64,000 nucleotides of DNA from Triops longicaudatus (Eukaryota; Arthropoda; Branchiopoda; Notostraca; Triopsidae), in NCBI GenBank assembly GCA_022885665.1, contig JAGQDJ010000037.1, forward strand, positions 725,622 through 789,621, in the 5' to 3' direction. The translations under genes and the position numbers were made by a program. Under the pieces are notes generated by a model. It did not search any database and was not told the DNA's origin. It was given only the letters and a program-made list of their open reading frames with translations. This document shows, piece by piece, positions 26,937-37,388 of the stretch. The first letter of the stretch is position 1; every line of letters begins with the position of its first letter.

Positions 26937-27079
26937 ATGATGGTCGCCATTTTTCTCGTTTTGTTTTTGGGTTCGTGTATAGTAATATCTTCCGAGCTGG
27001 TGCAATACGATCACAAGAGCGAAAAGCTACCAGCCAAGGGCGCCCAGGCGCAAGAAATAGGATCAAGTTATGAAAAAGA
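26937..27079 (+). CDS. Candidate signal-peptide exon (possible 5' exon of the SOL-1-like CUB gene)
   Basis: From ATG at 26937 the frame reads a strongly hydrophobic start (MMVAIFLVLFLGSCIVISS), a typical secretory leader, and then a polar stretch. The frame stops at 27117-27119. A donor within codon 14 (t/GTATAG) would splice in phase 1 to the CUB exon at 29975; a donor near 27088 (g/GTATGG) would be phase 2 and needs another exon. The SOL-1-like gene must have a leader exon upstream of 29975 and this is the best candidate I see, but both donors are weak. It could equally be a chance open frame. Confidence 0.25.
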
Positions 27080-27119
27080 TCAAATATGGTATGGAAGAGG
27101 CAATCTAGGAATCTCATAG

Positions 27120-29974
27120 CAACGCTCAATCCTTTAGCCTTTTTTTCGTATTTTTTCTCTTTTTTGAGTGTTTTTGGCAGCAAGTTGTCCTTCAGAGCGT
27201 GAAAAACTAAGCAACAGAGAAAAGCCATGGGGCTTTGAGCTTTGGTGGGACGAGATTAGGAGGTTAGCGAGGCGATTTCGCGAGGAAACGAAGTTGGCTT
27301 AGCCTCTCGGTTCGTTGTGAGCAAAACTTTGATCCTGGAGCCCAGCCGAAGACCGAAACGTTGGCCAAAAAGCCTTGTAATTGTGTACATGCGCCTGGCA
27401 GATTCGTAAACGAAGTCCGACCAAGTTTGCAAGCACTGTTAAACAAGCTAGCCTAATGAAGTATCGAGCTGAGGAACGCCTCCATGAGAAGAAAGAGAGA
27501 TAGGGAAAAAAGCGAAGGTGAGACGTTAATTGCAGGAATTGGTCTCTTATGGAGGATGGTACAGTACACGCAATTATAAGTTTGTGTAATGAAGACAATA
27601 CTTTAATCTAAAAAATACAAGAAATGGTAAAAAAATAACTGAAATTCGACTTAGTAAATTGCAGAACATTATTATTAGCAATTAATTGCAGAATAATTAT
27701 TTCGTAGTGTTTATTGAAATATCGCAAGTTATAAGGTTTTTTTTAGATTGTATTTCCCTACCAATATTCAGTGCTTTTAAAAAAAGATAAAACTTTCTCG
27801 TAAAAAAAATCTCCAGTCCAATTTTCCTTGGGTGAGAATTTTATTGTTTGGCTACTGAGGTTATGTTACATTCGTCACTAAAAGTATAATTTATTTTTTT
27901 CACAATATTTTCTCGATCCGGATTGGGATGTTTACGAAATTTTGATGGATCGGATTTTATGGATTTAACTAAAATTGCCACCAAATTTTACACAAAATAG
28001 GTTATTTTTAAAAATTCCTCATGTGAACAATAAATGCGCGGAATAATTTTTATGTGGATTTTCATCCACAAAATTTGCCAACGGGTTTTGTTACAAGTTT
28101 ACCAAGTTTTAGTTTCTAAAATCGCGGAGAAAATTTGGGTTCCTCTCTTGACATGGCAGCAACTTTGTGGTGAAACTTGCTAATCAAACCTTATAATCTA
28201 CATTCGTTAGATGGTGAGATATATTACGTGAGTTTAAAATGATACGATAAAATGAAGACAAGAAAGGATATAATAAAAAAAGCTGAGTTCTCGTTAGAGA
28301 AAAAAGTACGTGAGACAAACTGAGATCTAGAGCGAGCATAAGTGGCAGCGTTTTGCATTAAAGGACAACAGCGTTGTAAAAGCGGAAAAAGCGGCTCGTC
28401 GGCCTGGAATGGTCTTCTCATTTCGGTTCTTAAAAGTAGCGAAATCGGCGGAAGGGATTGTAACGACGGTTAATCCAGTAGCACGACAGTCGTAAACACG
28501 CGTTCGCTTTACTTTAGACTTTTGCCTTCGCTTTTCCTACCCTCTTTGTTTAAGAATATTTGCCCAGACCAGAATTTTTTGTCTGGGATATCCTAACTGC
28601 CTAAAGCTTCACGCTCCCCGTTTTTCTTTGAAAGCTGTTTGTTTATTCAGATGCAGTGAATCCATTTTCTTCCAAAGCACTCGAAGAAAAGACATTAGGA
28701 GCGGCAGAAATAACACCTTGCGCATACGAGTTCGAATACTCCAAATACTTAGGTTTAGAATTTTTGCTTTATTGTAAGGAGTAACTTTCATTTATGAAAA
28801 CTTTGTATTTAAATTCTCTTGTTATTTTTAGTTGCTACAATTTGTCATTACACTTTTAGTACTAGAATATTGTTATATTTTTGCTTAGTATATGTATACA
28901 TTTGTATCACATTATGTATTTTTATTATAATTTTTTTCATTTAAGATACACGATTTTCTAAGCGAATACAGTATGACGAATTGTAGCCTGAAAAGTATGT
29001 TCTGGTTTGTTAGTGTTACCGATTCAAAAAACATCGTTTCCGCGTATAAATTCAAATGCTTTGGCGTTATACACCATTATTTGCTGCGCCCAATAGTTCG
29101 GATCGTAGGAAAATGGGGAGGAGGAAAAAATCACGTCATTTGCGTTTTTTTCGATAGCTGGTTTTGGTTTACTAATGAGCACAGTTGCAGGCGCAATTTG
29201 AATTCTTTTCACTCTTGAAAGGAGAACTCCCACTTTGTAGCTGCGAAGCAGAAAAATTTCCTTCCCATATTCACCTCGGGGCGTCACCTTTTTCCTAACT
29301 CATTTATGCCACGTTTCACCCGCTACTCACGATCGCTAATGATAGTGATTTGAGTCACTTTCCATCACCAGATCGAAATAACGTCTGCTAGTCGTAATTC
29401 GGCATTGTTATGGCTGCCAAAGAAATCCTCGCTCTCTCGAATGTATAACGTGTCGCTTGGACGCCCCCTAACGCCCCCCAGGGGGCCCATTTTAGTCTAG
29501 AGAAAATCGGAGATTTTTCTGCTGGTAAGCTCACACACACTCTTTGCTTAGCCCGGAGGTATACACGAGTTTCGAGTTCAATCATGGTGCACAGATAGAT
29601 GGCTGTTGCGAACTGCCAAAAATGACAGCGCGAGGCATAATTCGGAAGGGGGAGAACATGAGCAAACGATCCCTTTACTGTCGGGAGTATTCCCAAATCA
29701 AATCTGAAAGCTTTCTCGACCTCTGCGTTTCCCTGTTTGATAGATTCCCAAATCTCAAGAATATTACATGCCAGAGTCCATTTTGGGGCCTAACTTGGTA
29801 ACCTTTTGATCTTAGTGGCGTTAGCGACTTTTGTGTGCTTGCACACGTACATCATTTCTTTTTTTATTTCGTTTCTTGTTTGAGTTTCATGTCTTGCTTT
29901 TAAATTTTTTTCTCTTTTTTTTGTAAAAAAAAAAAGACTTTAAGAGATATTTAAAAACATCTTTCAATTTCCAG
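27120..29974. other. Non-coding stretch, probable intron before the CUB exon at 29975
   Basis: No motif or consistent exon. T-rich just before 29975, as expected for an acceptor region. Confidence 0.4.
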
Positions 29975-32900
29975 GTTCAGCGTGCGATCACATGTTCCGA
30001 AGCGACGTATCCAAGAATGGAACTTTTGCGTCACCAGGTTATCCGGCCACCTACCCTCCACTGCTCAACTGCCATTATGAATTTCGAGGCCATGGGAAAG
30101 AGCGTGTTCAGATAGTTTTCTCCGACTTTCAACTTCATCATCCCCATGATGATCCGCAAGAGTAAGTTTTATAATTAAACAACCCTTACAAAGTTCCGGA
30201 ATAGCTTACTGAAGATTCACTGCCAGTTTTGTCACGGGAAACCACGTTTGTAAAATTCATCCCAGTTACTTGTAAAGGGCAAGGATAATAAGGCAAAAAA
30301 CTAATAAGTAAAAGCTCATTTTTATGCAGGACAAGGCACAGGATATTTCATCCCTTACGTAACAGAAAAAATAAATTAATATTGTTACGTTCTACTCCCT
30401 TTCAAATTCCGTTTATTCGTAACTTCCAATTTACATCAACACCAAAACGAACTCCGATACAAAATCACACAAAAACACTCTCCTTCTCGTGCTAACTCTC
30501 ACACCACGCCTACAACAAGCAAATTTCACTCTCAAGAAACGTAACTGGTTCAAAGGAAGGTCAAAAAGGAACTCTCTATTACAGGCTCGGTGCAGGGAAT
30601 TTCATTCTTACCAACAATGAATCTTAGGATTTTTGTTGGGCGGCTACGAAATTGATTTGTTGGGTAATAACGAACGCCACAATATACAATACGAAACACG
30701 CTACAACATCAACAATAACAGAACACTATTGCACAATTTTTCGCACAATTTAAAAAACTGCCTTCTTATTGAATGAAACACTTCTATTGGAGTTGTCATA
30801 TGTTATAAGTTTTAAGGCTTAAGTACCTCTTTCCCTATTTCTTTTCATCTATATTTTTTCGTAAAATAATCGGAGTCATTTTCATAAAAAAAATCACGAT
30901 TTTGCACTGCTGAATTTAAATAATATAAAAAAGAAATTCTCCGGAAAAATACAATTTCTGAAATTTTTTTCGTGCAATTTCTGTGTTCACATTCAAAAAT
31001 TTACCGTGTTTTCAGTTTCCTAATTTAGTTTTACATGAATGTGTTGTCTATTTACGAGCAGTAGCCGGTTAATACTATGTCAGTGAAAATGAGCTTCACT
31101 GACGTAGTGACATTACGTTTAAAAACTGTGCGAAATATATTCAAGCTGCAAATTTAGCTCCGAAAGCAGCATTTTCCAAAACAGTTGCGTAACATTAACT
31201 CCGTAGTAGAACAAACGAATTCTTTGTAAGTACTATTTGTGAAATAAGGTGTTTCTCCTAATGCTAATTTTTTACTCTTGGCAGAAATAGTTGTAATCAA
31301 GTCCTAAAGTTTCTTAAAAATTGGGCCTTAATTAATGGTTTCGGAAAAACTTTCGCTTATCCAGCGCTTTTAGGCAAACTTTTGTAAAAGATTGTTAATT
31401 AAGCCAGTTTTCTATCACAAAGCTAGAAAACTGTTGAAGTCATGTTTTCACAAAAATACTTCCTCAAGTTAAGCGAGGATTTTTTTATTAGCTATGTCAT
31501 TTTTTTATTAGGATAATAAAAGTATATCTCGACTTTTGTAAGAACAATCGCTTCCTTCGTTTACGTCGTCTTTAAGTTTCTATCCCAGATCGTTTCAGGC
31601 GCATTTGGAACTTTTTGGAAGGGAAGAGGATGAAAGGCAAAAGCTTTTATGAAATCCAATTAGCAAAGTATCTTACACTTCTTCCGAAACCTTCTCAGAA
31701 TTTTCTCGATCAAAAGTCAGTTCGACCAGGAAAAACAATAGTTCCCTTTCTCTCGCGTTTTTCGTCATGTACTAATTAGATTTTTTGGGGTTGAGTGATG
31801 GAGCAGTGGGAAGGCTCACAGAAATGGTATATTATGTTTGGAAATACGTAAAAAGAGCGCATGGCCTATACACGCGTGTAGTGAGGCTTAATTGGGAAGA
31901 AGAAAACCTAAGTCCCGAAGATCTTAATGAACTCTGCTGATTCAGGGAAAAAATTCCAAGGAAAAACATCTCATGCGGCTTTAGATGTGGACAGGCAGGC
32001 AGCTAGCGTAAATGAAGAATTGTGTCGAGCCCGGAGTATGTCCAGAAGGGGTACAAGAATGCAGCTCATCAGGTCGAAATTCTGTCTGCTCACTTATTTC
32101 GCGAGACTTTATGCAGAGCAGGCCAAGAGGAAACGGGAGAGTGCCGGGAGTTTAATGAAGCAAGGAAGGGAACGTCTCTTCCCGCCCAAAAGCGAGCTAG
32201 TAGAAGGCATTTAATTACCAGTACTGGTTCGCGTTCTTGTCTCTTTTGGGCTTATATACCCAGCCAAACAGATGATATTGTAAGCTAGTTTGCCAGACTT
32301 TGGCTATGTGCACCGGCTTAATTAATCAAATTTTCTTAACCAAGTCTCGACAAGCTTATAATACACAAAGAATCCCGAAATTTCCATGCATTGCACGTCA
32401 TTGAGAAAGTACAATACTTGGGATGCATTGTGTTTAAATTCCGCCTTTAACATGAAGTGTATTAAACTTAATAAGGTAAATCAAACCTTTACATTAACGT
32501 AATTGAACCTTGTAACGCGTCCGACAATCGTGATTCGTCTTTAAAAACAAACAACTTGTCATGGTTTTGAATTCATTTGCAGCCATTTGTATTCATTTTT
32601 GTGCATTTTTAATTACTTATTATTGAAAATTTGTAAGGGACAAAGTGGAAGTGCATGGTACACAATAGATGAAAGAATTATGGATAAGTGGTTGTGTTAG
32701 AAATGTAGGAGGAGGGTGAAATTTGTGTGGTACGTGTTAATAATGTGTAATAATGTGTTTTCTTTTTTTCTCTCGTTTGCTTTAGGAGTCCACTGAAGTC
32801 TTGGCAACAGTACAGGTAAATTGACATGTTTAATTTATTAGAGATAGCATGGGACGTACTAAACGACATCCTGTCCGGATCTTGACGGGTTCTTTTTGCG

Positions 32901-35419
32901 TTTTCCGCTGTGGGGAAGAGTCAAAGTGCAGTACCAGAGCCAAGGAGCTATCCTAGCTGAGTTACTTCCTTGAAGATTTGATAATGTACCCAAATGACAT
33001 TGTCGATGAAGAGTTTTGTGTCCTCGAGCTGGAAGGGGGAGTCTCAGAAGGTCTGCACACGTACATTACACAGAGGCATAAACATGGCTGTCTATGCATG
33101 GGAGAGACGAGAAGTTCAGTACCCCGCGACGGGGTGTGGAAAGGATTTCCAGGAGCTATTATAGTAATGATGTGTCATAATGTATAAGCCCAAAAGTCCG
33201 TGAAGATCCTGAGTAGTTCTCAAAGAAGGGCGAAATCTTGCATCTTGAATCATTTCTTGTCCTTTAGAATGGAATAATTGCGTACAGTTTTTTAGGCATT
33301 TTTGTGTATTGAGTCAAGCAGCCGCGAGGTTTCTATGCCTGTAAAATTTTTTCAGACCTGTGCGAGTTTTGTTTTTGAGAATTAACAGGCAATTTTTTAA
33401 AGTCTTGATTAAGCCAGAGAGCGTAGTTTTACTACCATAATTCTTCTCTTCTGAGTTCTGTGATGAGTGTGAGCAATATGATTTCTTCGCTCGTGATGGA
33501 GGCTTGTTTTAAGATTGCTAGTATGCTTTGCTCTTTGGCTCTGTATAAAGTCCAGTTGGCGGCGAACTCTTAATAACTCGTAAACTTCCATAATGTTTGG
33601 TGAAAAGGAATGAAGATTGACGAGCCCTTGGGGGAGAAGAAGGGCTTTTCAAGAAACCAAAAGGGAACGTATACCACTGCCGTATAATTAGTGATCAATC
33701 CTTCACCAATCCTCTCTTCCACTCAGAAAGACTTGTTTGATAAATTACCTGTGAGCAAAGGGAGGAGAAATGCTTTCTTTCTACTTCATTTTCGTTCGAC
33801 TTTGACTGGTTCCTCTTTTTAATCCTAAATTGCTTTGAAGCCTGGTTTCCTTTGTTGGGTTATAAACTCTTTAAAAAAATAGAGAACATTCGGGTTTGAG
33901 TTTCATTCCAAGTTGGCTTATATTGATTAAGTCCGCTTTCCGGTTTGGGGAAAGAAAGGTAAAGGAATTCTTGCGGTTTGAATGATGTACTGCGTCTGAA
34001 GACGGGAAAATTTTCTCAATCTGGGAACCGGAGCTCATTTCCAGAGAACATTTCTGTGGTGTTAGGTTATATATTTTAAAAACAAACTTTGGTTTTCTGT
34101 ATTACAGCTGTGAAGGAGCCGATAAGTTAGAAGCGTTCATCACCATCCGAGGGCAAAAAGAGAAGATAGACGACTTTTGTGGCTCGAGTACTCCGCGAGA
34201 ATTAATGTCCAATTCCGCGACAATGAGCTTGCAGTTCACTTCTCTGGTTAATTCCCGCGGAGGCCGAGGCTTTAAAGCGCGTTACGCCTTTGTGGAAAGT
34301 AAGTGTTGCTTATGGCACTCCAGATTTGTTTTTTTTTTTTTTTAAGGATTTATGTCCTTTTGCTTGCATTTTTTTAAATGAAATAAAGGAATCGTTTTTG
34401 GTAACGAATGGTCCTTTTAAAACGAGGGCGTCTTGTAGATTTTGGCATTACTGTCGGGGAGCAACTTACGACGTATCCCTGCGTCTTCAAATTCAACAGT
34501 TCAGTGGCCTCTAATGGATCCTTTTGGAGTCCGAATTACCCGGGCTATTATCCTCGGGAGACTGAGTGCCATTACTTTTTCTACGGACAACCGGGCGAAA
34601 GGGTTCGCCTCCAGTTCACCTATTTCGATATCGAGGGCATGGCGCCGTAAGTCTTTACAATTTCTTTCTGCCTTTTTGTGGGATACTTGCAGCGTATTAC
34701 CGAGAAGCTTCATGGTCGAAGAGATTTTTTTTTTAATTTTCTGATTATTTCTTGTTTGCAATCTTGTTTGAAACACTTACGAGTTTTCTATGGCACAAAG
34801 CATTTGTTAACAGTTTGCGTGCGTTTGATTACGTTAGCGTAACCTGTGATAACTTTACAGACAGCCCGCAAGCTAAACAGCAATTTCTATCTTCCTTCAA
34901 TTGCAGGTGCTCGATGGATTCAAAAAGCGACTATCTCGAATTTTCCAATTTCATGACCGTGGATCGGAAAATGCCACGATATTGCGGCAACGCCAAACCT
35001 GATCCTCATGTCGATTCCGACGCGGGTTTTTTTCGTGTCACGTTCAAGTCGAACGATCGATACGATGCCACGGGATTTTCTGCCAATTATCAATTCATTC
35101 CAATAGTTGACGCTGTTACAATAACTAAAAGAAGACAGTCCGTGTCAGGACTAGCTTGGACAATAGGTAATAAAATACGTTAACAAAAGTTATACCAAAC
35201 AAACAGAAAATAACATAACGTACGCAATAAATTTATAAATGTGTAGAAATCTAAGATTTATTGTATCGGAGTTGCTATTCGAAAAGACACATGGTATCAT
35301 AAATATTGATTGTTGTGATGTTTCTTTGTTTCTCTTCAGGTGTTTCACCCTTGCTGGTGGTTTTGACAGTCATATCGAGTGTAGTAGGTGCGTCTGGTAT
35401 GTTTTGGCGGAATACATAA
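29975..35419 (+). CDS. SOL-1-like (suppressor of lurcher type) two-CUB membrane protein, N-terminus not resolved
   Basis: Exons 29975-30161, 32786-32815 (30-nt microexon), 34108-34298, 34439-34646, 34907-35166 and 35340-35419 join in frame. CUB 1 starts CDHMFRSDVSKNGTFASPGY, continues CHYEFRGHGKERVQIVFSDF, and closes with CEGADKLEAF, DFCG and FKARYAF. CUB 2 runs from ENFGITVGEQ through SPNYPGYYPRETECHYFFYG, FTYFDIEGMAPC, SDYLEFSNF, RYCGNA and FRVTFKSNDR to FSANYQF. Each domain keeps four cysteines. After a short linker the last exon encodes PLLVVLTVISSVVGASGMFW and stops at 35417-35419, so the protein ends in a membrane or GPI-type anchor. The wording of both CUBs matches arthropod suppressor-of-lurcher-like proteins as I know them; the nematode relative SOL-1 is an auxiliary subunit of AMPA-type glutamate receptors. 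That role here is inference. A leader exon is missing, possibly at 26937. Confidence 0.85.
30162..32785 (+). other. Large intron of the SOL-1-like gene
   Basis: 2.6 kb intron beginning gtaagt. The part around 30380-30760 is visibly C/A-skewed on this strand and begins tgttacg, which might be a relic repeat, but no repeat ends could be defined. No coding feature seen. Confidence 0.6.
32786..32815 (+). other. 30-nt in-frame microexon of the CUB gene
   Basis: It is bounded by tttag and gtaaa, and phases match both neighbours (2 in, 2 out). Inclusion inserts a segment reading ESPLKSWQQYS before the third CUB-1 cysteine. Skipping joins 30161 to 34108 in frame and gives PQDCEGADKL, the shorter form usual in the family. 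Confidence 0.6.
32816..34107 (+). other. Intron of the SOL-1-like gene
   Basis: 1.3 kb between the microexon donor (gtaaat) and the acceptor tattacag. Nothing further recognised. Confidence 0.6.
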
Positions 35420-36589
35420 ACGAAAGAAGTGGAGGAGAAGAACGTGTGTGTGTGTATGCTAGTGGAAGCTCAAGAACCGAACGTGATAATCAAGCTTTAT
35501 TTAAAGATGATAATTTGTCCCATCTTTCAGCTCCTTCTCTCTTGTCCCCCGTTTTCTTCCCCACCCCTTCAATCTAACGCCAAATTATGCCTGAGGTTTC
35601 ACTTTCGTTTTCCTTCACCCCTTTTTGAACAAGTCCCGCTCCTCCCCGTCCTCACGAGCTATGTATGAAGGTGAATTGACGTTACATTGTACATTAAAAG
35701 TGACAAGTGTTATAAATTTTGCTGTGGAGTGATAAAACTCCTACGCGTGCTACGAACGAGGCTGATTAGCTGGAAAATGGCGTATTATTCTTAAATAAGG
35801 CAATGGAAGCTTGATGTAGGTGAAACTGATGAAAGAGGAAAAAGAAAAAAACTCGACTAGTTTCTTAGTGTGCTTACGTATACGAGAAAAGGTGTGTGAC
35901 GTTACTTCCCAGGTAACTTCAACTTTTCTTTCCAGAAAATCGCAACAGCAGCTAGCGACCACGGCGGCCTAACCTTCTTTTAAATGACCTTAATTAATTC
36001 GTACACTTGAGCTTCAAAAGGTGCTACATGCCTTGAAATATGTGGTTTAAAAGTTCGAGACTCGTAGGCGGCTTGGAGACACAATTTGCACCACAGCATC
36101 AAAAGCAAGAGAAAAATCTAGAAAATAATTTATGGATCCAATTTGCCACAAAAATACAGAATATTTTATCTATTGACCTTTTTTTACTGTACATTGTCAT
36201 TATTGACGTGTTATTTGATCACTTCTATTACTTTACGTTGTCCAATCAGTTTTATGTCTTTCTGGTTAACGATTTCCATGAGCAGGTAATATTAAAAACT
36301 TTTTAAAATATATTTTAAATTAGAATAAAGCACTTTTTTGTTAATATTTGTAAACTTTTTTTTATTTTTTTTTTATTAAAATGGCCGCATAAGCTTGCTC
36401 CCATGGAGTTCTTTGTTGTAAATGTTTCAAATAGGCAAATTAAGTCATGGAAATTATTCGTCTCCGCGTGAGGATTCCGAATCTGTAAGAATTATTGCTC
36501 TAGCTGTTCAAATAAGCGAGAAAACTGAGCTTGAATATGAAATTATGCCCTGAGGGCGTCTCAGGAGCCAAAAATTTTGAAATCCCATA
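35420..36589. other. 3' flank of the CUB gene, no gene seen
   Basis: Probable 3' UTR and intergenic DNA. No obvious AATAAA close to the stop; the first clear one is near 36324. No other feature. Confidence 0.4.
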
Positions 36590-36860
36590 AGGAATAACAT
36601 GGGAAAAGTGCGATGCACGATGCCAGCATCATGCTATCTGAGGTTTTGTTCACCCTTTCCTATCCCTTTACCTGTTTCCAATGGTACTATTGGTAATTCC
36701 ATTTTATTGGGATATACCAGGTACCATAGGAAGCAGGACAGGGTATTGTCAGTTTTTTTTTCCTCTGAAAAACCAAAACTCAGACAAGGGGACTCGAACC
36801 CACGACCTCACAATCCCGAGTCTAGGACTCAGACCACTCGGCCACTACATTCACATAGAG
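36590..36860 (-). mobile_element. tRNA-derived SINE-like element
   Basis: On the minus strand a tRNA-like head has a perfect A box (TGGCCGAGTGG, 36834-36844) and a perfect B box (GGTTCGAGTCC, 36790-36800) with about 33 bp between them. An anticodon-like 5-bp stem (CTGAG/CTCGG) encloses a 7-nt loop. The would-be acceptor ends (GTGAATG and TTGTCTG) do not pair and loop position 33 is not T, so this is not a working tRNA. The unrelated body downstream (towards 36590) fits a SINE. The 3' boundary is a guess. Confidence 0.6.
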
Positions 36861-37388
36861 ACAACTTTGATTTAAATATATGAGATATGGGTAGTATATT
36901 ACCTATGCAACTTGTTACAAATGACAACTAGGACTGTTCTTTTATTATTTTTAGACTTCTTTCTGGCAAGAAGTTTGTTCCAAACGAAATACTATGCCTT
37001 ATAGTCATTCTTACAGGGTTTTATTTGATTTTATACGAGTATAGGAAAGTAAACCATTATTATTTTATTTTGATAACGTGTACGATTAAAATCACGTGCG
37101 TGATCCTTTCCCCACATTTTTTTTATGTTTTTCTTCCGACTCGTACTTTAGAGACTTTCATCATTCGCACATTTCACTAGCTTGGCGACATATGAATTTG
37201 TATTTATCTTACAAACTTTCCAATCAGTGTTTACACAAAGCCACGGAAACAAAACCAAATTACAAGAAAATAACAAAAACACGAATACACTATACCACGA
37301 ACCACTCGTCCGACAAAAAGACATAACATAATTAAAATTCAAAGCTAATTTAATTAATTTTCGTTGATTTAACACTTCGATTCGAAAT
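36861..37388. other. Non-coding stretch
   Basis: AT-rich, no gene recognised. It is the downstream flank of the minus-strand EGF exon ending at 37389. Confidence 0.4.

Noticed and set aside
31927..32288. Overlapping open frames suggesting a small basic protein
   Set aside because: They lie in an intron of the CUB gene, have no family motif, and two frames are equally open. Chance is the simplest explanation.
36780..36860. A functional tRNA gene on the minus strand
   Set aside because: Acceptor-stem halves do not pair, anticodon-loop position 33 is not T, and the apparent anticodon would be CTA.
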